Assembly (NCBI RefSeq): GCF_007827975.1
Contig: NZ_VITT01000010.1
Direction: 5' to 3' (one strand)
From: Nitrospirillum viridazoti
GTDB taxonomy: Bacteria; Pseudomonadota; Alphaproteobacteria; Azospirillales; Azospirillaceae
Length of the DNA: 64,000 nucleotides
Part shown: positions 50,068-59,186 of the stretch, piece by piece
How the letters are laid out: each line of letters begins with the position of its first letter
Position numbering within the stretch: the stretch's first letter is position 1
Made by a program: the position numbers and the translations under genes
Notes under the pieces: model-generated
Told to the model about the DNA's origin: nothing
Seen by the model: the letters and a program-made list of their open reading frames with translations, nothing else
Databases searched by the model: none

Positions 50068-51951
50068 TTAGCCTACTTCAATAGAGATTTGCGTCGATTC
50101 AGGGGAAAATTCGGGCAGTGTCAGAATATACTGCAACTGCCCATCATTTTCCGCGGTGTCGAAACGGGTAAAGCCAAGCTTGGCATAGTGCTCGCGTACC
50201 ATATCGTTACGGCCGCTGGGGATAAAGCGACCAATCAACTGCTCCACCCCAAGCGAGCGCGCGAAGTCCACCACCACATTCAGCATCGCCTGTTCGGCGC
50301 GACGCCCCAGCACCCGGCAAGACATCAGCCAGGTATCGATTTCCCAGGTTCCGGGTGTATCCGTGGCGCGGATGATGACGACCCCGATCATGCCGTTGTC
50401 GCCAAAGGTGTCCAGCAGGCGGAACTGCAGTCCTTTGCCGTCTGAAGCGTCGATCAGCGCGGTGACGTCGGCATCGCCATAGCGGCGGGTGGTCAGATTG
50501 AATTGGTTGGTTTTGTTGATCAGCTGGACAATGCGGGCGTGGCCCAGCGTGTCGAATTCGCGCCACAGCAGGCGCATGTTCAGGCTTGCTAGATAACCGT
50601 CCAGGTCGGTGGCGTTCTCACGCAAGGCATCGCGGGCGGCGTTGGCGGTGTACTGGGCGCTGCGGGTGAAGTCCTCCGCTGTCACGGAAACGGACTCGAA
50701 CCAGCCGCAGGCCGCCAGCATGGCCGGAACCAGGGCGGGTTCCTCTGCCATCTCGATGATCCGGACCATGGGCAACTCGGCGCGGACCAAGGCGCGCTCC
50801 GCCGGGTTGTCGTCCAGGAAGACCATGGCGTCCAAACCCAGATTCAGACGTTCCGCGATTTGGCGGATGTTGTCGGCCTTGTTCTGCCAGTTGGCGACGA
50901 AGCAGGCGATGTCGGGCAGGCGCAGCACCATCTCTGGGGACCGTTCAAACGGCGCCTTGGCGTTCATCTCGTCATTCTTGGAGCAGACGGCCAGTGCGAT
51001 ACCCCGCTGTGACAGGGCCTTGGCATAGGCCTGTATCGCGGCGAAGGCTTCGCCCTCGGCGCTGCCTTGCCCCAGGGCGATTCCCTCAACACCGTCATCA
51101 CCGACGACACCGCCCCACAGGGTGTTGTCCAGGTCGAGAATCAGGCACTTCGCCGAGCGGCCCGCGGCCGCGGCCATCAGCCGGGCCACGAGGTCACCGT
51201 AATAGGGGGCCACCCCAGGCTTCACATCCTGCTTCGCCCTATGCCACATCACGGCATCGTGGAAAGCATCGATCCCGTGACGGGCGGCTTCCTGGTCCAG
51301 CGCCAGGACAATGACGCCTTCTTCCGTGGCGGCGGCGCGCAGGTCATAGTTGAGGGCGGCGATAAAGGCAGCCGGGCTGCCGGGCAAAAGATGGTCGTTC
51401 TGTCCAAGCAGGGGAAGGGCCGAGGGCAGGATGGTCTGCTGAATGACGCGGGCGCCGAGCGCCTGCGCCCCCCGCCAGCATTGGCGCAGCCGTTCCACGA
51501 AAGCGCGCCGCAGGTCGGCCACGCCGCCCGCGTCCATGTCAACCTTCAGGCCGCCGATGGCGTGAGCCGCATCCATTGCCAGCAGCAGGTAGTTGGGCTG
51601 GAACTCGCGAAGTTCGGCTGGAGGAGCCAGCAGATCCTGGACGTACTGCCCGTACTCCCCCTGATAGATGCGGATGTGCAGGTTGTGCCGGACGCCGGCG
51701 ACGCGGATGGCGCCCTGCAGGTGGGCCTGGGTGGAACTGCCAAGAACGGCCAGCCGAACCGGCGTTATTCCGGCGGGGGGCTCGACATTTGATTTACCCA
51801 GGGCGCGATCGAGACGATCCGTCCGGATGAAATCCAGGTTCTGGCGTGCCAAGTGGGCAAAGGAGGCCCAGTCCGCTTGTGGCGTGGCTTCCAATTGTTT
51901 CAGTTGCGCTTGCCAGCCCGCATCCAGAGGAAGCCAATTCAAGGACACCAT
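50068..51951 (-). CDS. FkbH-like HAD-IIIC protein
   Basis: A 627-residue protein. The N-terminal 190 residues form an SGNH-like region (LAVLGSSTQAHLQGAIRVAG). The central HAD-IIIC domain has KCLILDLDNTLWGGVVGDDG near residue 225 (nucleophile Asp and D+2), AVCSKNDEMNAK near 275 and MVFLDDNPAERALVRAELP near 325. The C-terminal 150 residues are GNAT-like (IGVVIIRATDTPG, FIPSGRNDMVREHYAKLGF). FkbH-type enzymes move a glyceryl group from 1,3-bisphosphoglycerate to an ACP thiol; the ACP gene follows immediately. Start ATG 51951 has GGAAG upstream. Confidence 0.88.
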   Translation of the reverse strand: MVSLNWLPLDAGWQAQLKQLEATPQADWASFAHLARQNLDFIRTDRLDRALGKSNVEPPAGITPVRLAVLGSSTQAHLQGAIRVAGVRHNLHIRIYQGEYGQYVQDLLAPPAELREFQPNYLLLAMDAAHAIGGLKVDMDAGGVADLRRAFVERLRQCWRGAQALGARVIQQTILPSALPLLGQNDHLLPGSPAAFIAALNYDLRAAATEEGVIVLALDQEAARHGIDAFHDAVMWHRAKQDVKPGVAPYYGDLVARLMAAAAGRSAKCLILDLDNTLWGGVVGDDGVEGIALGQGSAEGEAFAAIQAYAKALSQRGIALAVCSKNDEMNAKAPFERSPEMVLRLPDIACFVANWQNKADNIRQIAERLNLGLDAMVFLDDNPAERALVRAELPMVRIIEMAEEPALVPAMLAACGWFESVSVTAEDFTRSAQYTANAARDALRENATDLDGYLASLNMRLLWREFDTLGHARIVQLINKTNQFNLTTRRYGDADVTALIDASDGKGLQFRLLDTFGDNGMIGVVIIRATDTPGTWEIDTWLMSCRVLGRRAEQAMLNVVVDFARSLGVEQLIGRFIPSGRNDMVREHYAKLGFTRFDTAENDGQLQYILTLPEFSPESTQISIEVG

Positions 51952-52109
51952 AAGAACTTCCAATTCTCTGAGAGTTCAGACTCAAGTATATAATGCATCG
52001 ATGCACATATACCGGTTAATTTCCTTTTACTGCTACGCGGTATAGACGCTGTTTGGATTTGCGGCGCGCCGTTTCCTCAATGGATATCAGCAGGTCATTT
52101 CCAATTTGC

Positions 52110-54536
52110 TCAATCATGCCCCCTGGGCCCGTCAACCGTATCCCCAGGGGAAGGGCAGCCGCTTGCGGCGTCGACCCTGCCGGTGTCGGGGGATGGTGCT
52201 TCTTCCGCCCCAAGCCGGGCATGCGTCAGGCCGTCCTGAATGGCGCCGCTGTGCGTGGCGAAAGCGCTGTCGTTTCCGGTGACGGCATCAGGGATGCGCG
52301 CCGCCAAAGCTTCCCACCGATGGATGGCTTCCGGCCAATCGGCCCGCAGGCTGGCGCTCCAGGCATGTTCCATCAGCAGGACGACATCGTCAGGGGCGAC
52401 AGCCACCCCCGCGTCCAGTATCCGCTCCGCCCCTTGCATGTCACCAGTCTTCTTGAGGGCCAAGGCCAGTTGATGATAGCCATGCCCGCTTTTGGGGAAA
52501 CGCGTGACCACATCCTGCCATCTGTCGATCGCGGCGGGCCAATCGGCCGCCTGCGTCGCCAGGATGGCGAAGGTTTCCGCTATGCCCTGGTCATTGGGAA
52601 TGTCGGTGCGGGCCTGCGCCAGCAGCGCCTCGGCTTCCTCGGCCCGACCCAGCTTCTCCAGAGCCTCGGCGAGGCTGGAGATCGCCAAGGCAGCCTTCGG
52701 GAAGGAGCTCCGGACGATTTGCCAGCGCTCCGCCACCTGTTCCCAGTCGCCCCTGGCCTTGGCGGTCCAGGCATGGCTGACCAGAAGGTCGAAATGACCC
52801 GGGAATCGCGCCAGCCCCAGTTCAGTATATTTGTCGGCTTCGCCATAGAGGCGCAGGACGCGCAGGGCATGGCCGATGGCGGCATAGGGCCGCGCCTGAT
52901 CGGGGAAGCGGGTGATGATGGCGCGGAAATGGTCGATGGCATTCGACCAGTCGCCTCGTTTCAGCACGCGCTCGGCGAGAGCGGTGGCAATGGACGGGTT
53001 GTCCGGCAGCGCTTCCATGCCCTCGCGCAGAAGCTGTTCGGCTTCATCCCTCCGGCCCTGCTGCTCGATCGCGTCCGCCAGGGCCTTAACCATCGCGCCA
53101 TCCGTTGGCCAATGGCCTTGGACCCGCCGCCAACGGCGCTCCGCTTCCGGCCAATCCCGTTTTACCGTGGCTGTCCAGGCATGGCTGGTGAGCAGTTCGC
53201 GGTGCTCCGGCAGGCGCGCCAGACCCTGTTCCACGACGGCATCCGCTTCCTCATAGCGCCCTATGCTCCGCAAGTTATGGCCGGCCGCCGCATAGCCCTC
53301 AGATTCATCCGGGAACCGGTCGCGTACCACCTGCCAGCGGTCTAGAGCGGCTTCATGGTTGCCGCGCCGAAGCGCCAGCAATGCCCATTTAATGGCAAGG
53401 GAAGCGGAACCCGGGGCGCGATCCATGGCGATGACGAGCTGCTCGTCGGCCATGTCATACTGATGGGCGGCCTGATATGCCTCGGCCAGGTCAAGGACAG
53501 TGGTTGGGCTATCAGGATGGAGGTGGGCAAGTAACTGCCACCGCGCCAAGGCAAGGGCGGCATCACCGCCGCGCGTGGCCAGTTCCGCGCGAAGCCGGAG
53601 CAGCGCGGGATCTTCCGCCGACAGATGAAGCGCGACATTCAGCAACGTCTCGGCAGCCGGCAAGCGACCGAGTTCCATCTGAGCCTTGGCTTCCAGCCGG
53701 TATGCCGCAACTGCCGCAGGGAAACGCAGGCGCATCTTTTGAGACAGGCCCAGCAGAGCCGGCCAATTCCGGCGTTTTTCCTCCTCCATGGCCGCTTTCT
53801 CGGCCGTGTCCAGGATAAGAGCCGGATCATCCGAGCCAGGCGCGACCGATAGGGAGGCATCCTCCTCCGGACTAGACGAGGAAATTTCGGAAGAGGGAAT
53901 TCCTTTGATGACGGTCAGCGCCGTGCGGCAAATCTTGAGCCAGGCATCGAAGTCAATTTGCGGAGGGTTTTCGTTTGACAGCCGATGTATTGACGCCTGC
54001 AGTAGTCCATCCGACTTTATTTGGAATGTTGGAGCCTTCTCCAGGGGATTCTCATAAACGTACAGCAATTTGCCGGTGCCATGCTGCCGGATCGCATTCA
54101 ACAAATCGATGGCGACGCTGTCGTCCCAAAATCCCTTGAAACGATAAACGAATATTTTTTCGCCATCCTCCAGGTCATCCAGGAACTTATTCTTCAGGAA
54201 TTTAAACTGCGCGATATTGGTTTTCGTCAGCTTCTTCCATTCATCAGAACCCTCTTCGACCTCCTTGGGAATTCGTGAATGGAAGCCCAGGCCATAGATA
54301 TGGCAGTCGAGCCGCCAGTCTGACCAGCCCTCGGGCAGAACGTACTTGTACGTTCCAGCGTCGAACATTTTATCCAAGCCGTTCGCAATGCACCTGATAA
54401 TCTGCTGCGGGCTCAAATATCCCACATTCCGGAACAGGCCAGGAGGGTCGAATCCAAGATTGCGTTGGAATATTCCAAACTCGCAATTATTTCCAATGCT
54501 TTCGAATAATGAAAAGTGCTCTTTTTCGATTAACAT
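52110..54536 (-). CDS. TPR-repeat protein with conserved N-terminal domain
   Basis: An 808-residue protein. The first 220 residues form a domain I cannot name, which starts FESIGNNCEFGIFQRNLGFD and contains LPEGWSDWRLDC and FVYRFKGFWDD; I have the impression it recurs in exopolysaccharide loci. From about residue 270 to 770 the protein is TPR-like, with a repeating unit of W-x-x-A-x-x-x-W...FP...A...G near every 34 residues, such as RDWPEAERRWRRVQGHWPTD. Composition changes in the last 40 residues (Pro, Gly, Asp). It is 158 bases upstream of FkbH on the same strand and probably organises the polymer machinery. Confidence 0.72.
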   Translation of the reverse strand: MLIEKEHFSLFESIGNNCEFGIFQRNLGFDPPGLFRNVGYLSPQQIIRCIANGLDKMFDAGTYKYVLPEGWSDWRLDCHIYGLGFHSRIPKEVEEGSDEWKKLTKTNIAQFKFLKNKFLDDLEDGEKIFVYRFKGFWDDSVAIDLLNAIRQHGTGKLLYVYENPLEKAPTFQIKSDGLLQASIHRLSNENPPQIDFDAWLKICRTALTVIKGIPSSEISSSSPEEDASLSVAPGSDDPALILDTAEKAAMEEEKRRNWPALLGLSQKMRLRFPAAVAAYRLEAKAQMELGRLPAAETLLNVALHLSAEDPALLRLRAELATRGGDAALALARWQLLAHLHPDSPTTVLDLAEAYQAAHQYDMADEQLVIAMDRAPGSASLAIKWALLALRRGNHEAALDRWQVVRDRFPDESEGYAAAGHNLRSIGRYEEADAVVEQGLARLPEHRELLTSHAWTATVKRDWPEAERRWRRVQGHWPTDGAMVKALADAIEQQGRRDEAEQLLREGMEALPDNPSIATALAERVLKRGDWSNAIDHFRAIITRFPDQARPYAAIGHALRVLRLYGEADKYTELGLARFPGHFDLLVSHAWTAKARGDWEQVAERWQIVRSSFPKAALAISSLAEALEKLGRAEEAEALLAQARTDIPNDQGIAETFAILATQAADWPAAIDRWQDVVTRFPKSGHGYHQLALALKKTGDMQGAERILDAGVAVAPDDVVLLMEHAWSASLRADWPEAIHRWEALAARIPDAVTGNDSAFATHSGAIQDGLTHARLGAEEAPSPDTGRVDAASGCPSPGDTVDGPRGHD

Positions 54537-54864
54537 TTCTTTCCCTTGAACATGCTTAAAACCAAAAACTGCATAGCGTTCAATCCGAGGGATTGTCTTT
54601 TATTCATGGTGGCCTCAGCTAACTCCCTCCGTTGCGGAGGGGCTTGCCTATGGGGTGATACTGGAGGGCATTTCCATTCGGGCTCAGAAGTAATGGGGAA
54701 GGGTAAGAAAACCAGCTAAAGTTCAAGGTCTTCGGTCTAATGACGGTCCGATATTAGACACCCCCGCAAAACTGTCCAGTGACAATGGGGGGATGGCCCT
54801 CCCGCAGGCTCGCCGCTCAAAACTGGGGCGCTGAACGGCGATCATTCATGGGCGCGATCCGGCC
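54537..54864. other. Intergenic region between TPR protein and GPH transporter
   Basis: No gene seen. A small hairpin CCCTCC/GGAGGG at 54625-54641 could be a terminator. The AT-rich bases just right of 54536 should hold the minus-strand promoter of the TPR gene. A CCCCC...GGGGG pair around 54760-54790 flanks ACTGTCCAGTGACA; it resembles an element end but I cannot name it. Confidence 0.45.
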
Positions 54865-56163
54865 TCAGCTCCCTTCCAGCACCGCCAGTTCCGTGCGCAC
54901 AGCCTGATGGCGGTTGGCCGTCAAGGAGTGTCGCCATACCAGGGGGGCTGCCAGCAGATGGAGGATGGCCGGTCCCCAGATGGCGGCGATGGCCAGCATG
55001 GCGATCGCGGGCGTCGTGTGTTGGAGGGCGTGCGCGTCGAAGTCCGCCATGCCGAGCGCGGTCAGGGCCAGCGCCGGTCCCACCGCGGCCGATAGCTTGT
55101 CGGAGACAGACAGCAGGGACGCCAGGGTGCCCATTTGATCGGTACCGGTGGCCAGGCGCCGCTGGTCGGCCAGGTCGGCCATCATCGATCGGACCAGGAC
55201 GGGATCGGCCGACAGGAAGATGCCGAAGATGCCCAGGATGATCAGGCCGGTCCATGGCACGAGGTGCACGACCAGGCACATCAGGGCCATGCCGCCGAAG
55301 GCCAGCGCCATGGCGCGATGCTTTTCCAGCCGGCTGCCCAGCCGGCGCCAGACATAAGCCCCCACCAGGGCGCCCGCCTTGGCCGCGAACAGCAGGGCCG
55401 CCGTCTCCAGGCGGCTGAGGCCATGGAAGGTGCCGTAGTAAAAGAAGAACACGGCGCCGCCGGCATAGACGGCAGTGCTCGACAGGAAATCGGCGGCCAG
55501 CAGCCGGACGATGCCGGCCTGGCCTAGCAGCCGGGCATAATCGCGGCCCGTCGGCGGGCGGCGCCGGCCCGCCGGATGTTCGGGCACCAGCAATAAGGCG
55601 ATGGCGACGCCTATCGGCAGGCTCAACAGCACGAACCAGCCCATGGCGGGAAGCATGTCCTGCGGTGCCACGCGCAGGGCGGGCAGCAAGGGCAGGGCGG
55701 TGATGACCAGCCCGCCCACCAGGAACAGGGTCTGCCACCAGGCGAAGACGCTGTTGCGCTCGTGATAATCGTCCGACAGCGTGCCGCCCCACCCCAGATG
55801 GGAGACGAAACACAGGGACCAGGCGATGTAGGTGCCGGCTAGGCCGAGCACCAGATAGAGAAAGCCGGCGCCGGGGGGGGGCATGAACAGGGTGCGGACC
55901 GATATCATCAGCAGGGGTGTGCCCACCGCCAGCCAGAGGCGGAAACGGCCATGGCGGGAGCGGGTCCGGTCGGTCAGGACGCCGACCAGCGGATCGACGG
56001 CGATATCGACCAAGCGCGCCACCAGGAAGGCCATGCCCACCAGCCCCAGGGGCAGACCCACCACCGTCCCGTAATAGTCGGGCAGATAGATCAGCAACGG
56101 CAGGCCCAAGGCCGCCAGCCCCACGGTGGGGGCGGCATAGGCCGCTTTGGTCAGGATACGCAT
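54865..56163 (-). CDS. GPH-type (MelB-like) MFS sugar:cation symporter
   Basis: A 432-residue protein with about twelve transmembrane helices. The GPH signature is plain near residue 50: RLVDIAVDPLVGVLTDRTRS followed by RHGRFRLWLAVGTPLL. Further on it has SLCFVSHLGWGGTLSDDYHE near 113, a motif region of the MelB group, and LLAADFLSSTAVYAGGAVFF near 232. Such carriers move glycosides, pentosides or hexuronides with Na+ or H+; the substrate is unknown. The start at 56163 places the first helix at the N-terminus. A second frame over the same DNA is out of phase and is ignored. Confidence 0.85.
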   Translation of the reverse strand: MRILTKAAYAAPTVGLAALGLPLLIYLPDYYGTVVGLPLGLVGMAFLVARLVDIAVDPLVGVLTDRTRSRHGRFRLWLAVGTPLLMISVRTLFMPPPGAGFLYLVLGLAGTYIAWSLCFVSHLGWGGTLSDDYHERNSVFAWWQTLFLVGGLVITALPLLPALRVAPQDMLPAMGWFVLLSLPIGVAIALLLVPEHPAGRRRPPTGRDYARLLGQAGIVRLLAADFLSSTAVYAGGAVFFFYYGTFHGLSRLETAALLFAAKAGALVGAYVWRRLGSRLEKHRAMALAFGGMALMCLVVHLVPWTGLIILGIFGIFLSADPVLVRSMMADLADQRRLATGTDQMGTLASLLSVSDKLSAAVGPALALTALGMADFDAHALQHTTPAIAMLAIAAIWGPAILHLLAAPLVWRHSLTANRHQAVRTELAVLEGS

Positions 56164-56332
56164 GCCCCGTCCCCATCATCCGGACCGGCAGGCCACCCGC
56201 CGCCGCCGCAGGGTCCGGTCCCGCGGCAGCGGGTCAATCCTGCCACCGGTGCTGGGCCGATGTCATCAATGCGGGAGACGGGATCCGGAAAATGGGCCGA
56301 AAGATCGGGGCGCAGTGCCACTCTGTCGGCCC

Positions 56333-56818
56333 TCAGGCGCTCAGCGCCTCGCGTTCACAGGTCGTGGGCAATTGCGATGCCGGGGGCGTCAGGGTCAGGC
56401 GGTTATGGCCCAGGGCGAAGGCCAAGGCCCGCGCCGTCATGGCCAGGGCGGGGCGACCCTCCTCCACCGTCAGCCAGCGCAGCTGGGCGTCGAATTGCGC
56501 CTCCTTGCCGTTCTGGGCGGCGGCGACCAGCTGCAACACTTGCCGTTCATCTGCCGTCAGGCTGGGGCAGCCGGGATGGCCGATGGACAGTTCCCGCCGG
56601 CAGGTATGAATCAGGGCCAGCAGGAAGGTGTGCAGGGTGGCCAGCACCTCACGCCCATCCTCACCGCAGGTGTCCTCGAACTCCCGGCCCACCAGGGGAC
56701 CGTAGTCCTTGCCCTTGACCATGCGCCGCAGGGCCCACACCAGCAAATGCTCGCCAGGGCCGAATTCCGGCGTGTGGTCCATCGTTCCGGCAATAGCATC
56801 CATCAACGACATCATCAT
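56333..56818 (-). CDS. Hypothetical protein behind a Fur-like site
   Basis: A 161-residue helical protein with four scattered Cys and a LVWALRRMVKGKD stretch near residue 26. I recognise no family. The start has three consecutive ATG codons at 56818-56810 with GGGGGA upstream. A TGCAAATCATTCTCAA sequence 50 bases upstream resembles half of a Fur box, so iron control is possible. It lies 170 bases upstream of the GPH transporter gene on the same strand. Confidence 0.6.
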   Translation of the reverse strand: MMMSLMDAIAGTMDHTPEFGPGEHLLVWALRRMVKGKDYGPLVGREFEDTCGEDGREVLATLHTFLLALIHTCRRELSIGHPGCPSLTADERQVLQLVAAAQNGKEAQFDAQLRWLTVEEGRPALAMTARALAFALGHNRLTLTPPASQLPTTCEREALSA

Positions 56819-57198
56819 GTCCCCCGGCGGTCACCATGCCCGTCCTGGGATGGCCAAGCGCCGTAGATGCAAATCATTCTCAACCATAACCCATGTCCGC
56901 GCCAATGGCAAAGACCGTCATCACAGATCGGCATCGGCCTTCCGCCGGGGCCTTCCGCCGAATCGGGTCCAGGCGAACTCTACACCCTTCAGCCACCTCC
57001 CGCTACCCGGGGTGCCCCCGGGGGCCGGCATAGGCAGGCCAATCACCAAACAATCACGGCCCATTTCCGGCAGCGAACTACCCTCAACCGCGATCGGAGA
57101 GCGGCAGACAATCCGCGTGCCGCCGGCCTATGCTGGCGGCAACCGCCCCCATGAAGCTGGGGGCCCGTCCCCGGAACGGCAAGAGGACCTTTGGCAGA
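56819..57198. other. Divergent intergenic region, 380 bases
   Basis: It separates the minus-strand hypothetical gene from the plus-strand dehydrogenase. It contains the Fur-like sequence listed separately and a strong hairpin, CCCGGGG/CCCCGGG, at 57006-57022. Frames that extend the dehydrogenase upstream to 57130 have no ribosome site. Nothing else is recognised. Confidence 0.5.
56868..56883. promoter_or_regulatory. Possible Fur/iron-box half site
   Basis: TGCAAATCATTCTCAA matches the right half of the usual Fur consensus (AATCATTCTC). It is 50 bases upstream of the hypothetical gene that starts at 56818. A matching left half is not evident, so this is tentative. Confidence 0.3.
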
Positions 57199-58170
57199 AT
57201 GACACCCCGCTTCGATATCGACCTGCTCATGCCCGCTCCCATGATGCCCTTCATCATGGAGCGGCTGGGCCAGGCCTTCCATGTGCACAAGCTCTGGCTG
57301 GCGGCGGATGCGCAAGCCCTGCTGGCGGAGGTCGCCCCCCGCGTCCGCGCCATCGCCGCCGCTGGCGGGGCGGCCATCACCGCTGACCTGATGAGGCGGC
57401 TTCCCAGGCTGGAATGTGTATCCGGCTTCGGCGTGGGTTACGACAGCATCGACGCCCGATGGGCCGGAACCCACGGCATCACGGTCACCAACACGCCCGA
57501 TGTGCTGACGGAGGAGGTGGCGGATACGGCGTTGGCCCTGACATTGATGGCGGTTCGGCGCCTACCCCAGGCCGAACGCTATCTGCGGGCCGGCCGCTGG
57601 CTGGAAAAGCCCTTCCCCTTGGCGTCTTCGCTGCGCGGCCGCACAGCCGGCATCCTGGGCCTGGGGCGAATCGGCAAGGCCATCGCCCGGCGTTTTGCCG
57701 CCTGCGGCGTGCCGGTGCACTATCATGGTCGTCATCGGCAGGCGGATATGGATCTGCCCTACCATGCGACGCTTGTCGATCTCGCCCGGGCGGTGGACGT
57801 GCTTGTGGTGGTGACCCCGGGCGGCGCGGAGACGCGGAACCTGGTGGACGCGGCGGTGCTGAAAGCCCTGGGGCCCGATGGCATCCTCGTCAACATCGCC
57901 CGGGGCACAGTGGTGGACGAGCAGGCGCTGGTCGCCGCCCTGCGGGATGGCACCATCCTGGGCGCCGGCCTTGATGTGTTCGCACACGAGCCCCAGGTAC
58001 CTCAGGCCCTGCTGGACCTCGACAACGCGGTGCTGCTGCCCCACGTCGGATCCGCCACCACCCATACCCGTCAGGCGATGGGCCAACTGGTGGTGGACAA
58101 TCTGGTCGCCTGGGCCCAGGGCCGGCCGGTGCTGACGCCTGTGCCGGAAACGCCCATTAAGGCCGGCTGA
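57199..58170 (+). CDS. D-isomer-specific 2-hydroxyacid dehydrogenase
   Basis: A 323-residue protein. The NAD(P)-binding site is seen as TAGILGLGRIGKAIARRFAA near residue 150 (GxGxxG). The catalytic trio is present: Arg in LVNIARGTVVDEQAL near 234, Glu in DVFAHEPQVP near 261 and His in VLLPHVGSATTHTR near 284. The sequence resembles hydroxypyruvate/glyoxylate reductases (GhrB/HPR-like), so reduction of glyoxylate or hydroxypyruvate is likely but not proven. Start ATG 57199 has GAGGA twelve bases upstream; 57130 is in frame but would add a basic leader. It converges on corA with only three bases between the stops. Confidence 0.88.
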   Translation: MTPRFDIDLLMPAPMMPFIMERLGQAFHVHKLWLAADAQALLAEVAPRVRAIAAAGGAAITADLMRRLPRLECVSGFGVGYDSIDARWAGTHGITVTNTPDVLTEEVADTALALTLMAVRRLPQAERYLRAGRWLEKPFPLASSLRGRTAGILGLGRIGKAIARRFAACGVPVHYHGRHRQADMDLPYHATLVDLARAVDVLVVVTPGGAETRNLVDAAVLKALGPDGILVNIARGTVVDEQALVAALRDGTILGAGLDVFAHEPQVPQALLDLDNAVLLPHVGSATTHTRQAMGQLVVDNLVAWAQGRPVLTPVPETPIKAG

Positions 58171-58173
58171 TTC

Positions 58174-59151
58174 TCACAGCCAGCCCCGGCGGCGGAAATA
58201 CCAGTAGGGCAGGATGGCGGAGATGACCATGAGGCAGAGCGCGCCGGGGTAGCCGAACACCAGGTCCAGTTCCGGCATGTGCTTGAAGTTCATGCCGTAG
58301 ATGGAGGCGATCAGCGTTGGCGGGAGGAAGATGACGGCCGCGACGCTGAAGATCTTGATGATGGCGTTCTGCTGGATATTGATCAGGCCCAGGGTCGAAT
58401 CCAGCAGGAACTGCGTCGTCTGTGCCAGGTAAAGGTTGTAGTCCAGCAAGGACTGGATGTCGCCGTTCAGCGTATTCAGCGTCAGCTTGATTTCCGGGGC
58501 GATGGGCGTGGCCTTTTCCGCTGCCTTGAGGAAGGACACGGTGCGGGCTAGGCTGTGCAGGCTCTCCCGCACACGGGAAGCCAGGTCGCCGCTGCGGCCG
58601 ATGCGCTTCAGCGCGTTCTGCAGGTCGGCGTCGATGATGCTGGGCGATTGTTCGCCGCCCTGGCTGAAGACGGAGCGGGAGAGGGTGTCCAGCCCGTCCT
58701 TCACCTCTTCCAGCACATCGGCGACCCGGCCGACGATGGCGGTCAGGATCCCCAGCAGGATGGCTTCCGGGTCGGTGGGCACGTCGGTGCCCTGGTCAAC
58801 CCGGGTGGCGAAGGTGCGGAAGGGCGTACTGTCCAGATAGCGCACCGTCACCAGATGCCGGGGCGTCAGGATGAAGGTGGCGTCAGCCAGGGCAGGGCCC
58901 AACGGCGCCTGGCGGGTCAGCACCCTCACCGTCATCACCAGGGAGTCGCCGGATTTGTACAGCTGAGCGCTGGTCTCGATCTCCCGCATCTCTTCCCGTG
59001 TGGGGATCTCCACCCCCAGCGCCGCTTCGACTGCGGTCTCCTCTTCCTTGGTGGGGGCGATCATGTCGATCCACAGATCGTCCGCAAGGCAATCGGCGTT
59101 CGGATCCCGCCGCTTCAGGGCGCCGTCCTCCAGCCGGTACAGGGTGAGCAT
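58174..59151 (-). CDS. corA: CorA-type magnesium/divalent cation transporter
   Basis: A 325-residue protein with the CorA layout. The N-terminal cytoplasmic domain has WIDMIAPTKEEETAVEAALG near residue 27 and REEMREIETSAQLY near 52. A long helix leads to two C-terminal transmembrane segments, and the pore signature GMN is present in LIASIYGMNFKHMPELD near residue 285. CorA forms pentamers that bring in Mg2+, Co2+ or Ni2+. Start at 59151. The end converges on the dehydrogenase. Confidence 0.92.
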   Translation of the reverse strand: MLTLYRLEDGALKRRDPNADCLADDLWIDMIAPTKEEETAVEAALGVEIPTREEMREIETSAQLYKSGDSLVMTVRVLTRQAPLGPALADATFILTPRHLVTVRYLDSTPFRTFATRVDQGTDVPTDPEAILLGILTAIVGRVADVLEEVKDGLDTLSRSVFSQGGEQSPSIIDADLQNALKRIGRSGDLASRVRESLHSLARTVSFLKAAEKATPIAPEIKLTLNTLNGDIQSLLDYNLYLAQTTQFLLDSTLGLINIQQNAIIKIFSVAAVIFLPPTLIASIYGMNFKHMPELDLVFGYPGALCLMVISAILPYWYFRRRGWL

Positions 59152-59186
59152 GCAGGCGCCTTTCCAGTTATTTCAGGGCGGATCGA

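Noticed and set aside
54842..56179. Long minus-strand frame of 445 codons, rich in Arg, Gly and Pro
   Set aside because: It is an out-of-phase shadow of the GPH transporter, which has clear transmembrane helices and family motifs in the overlapping frame.
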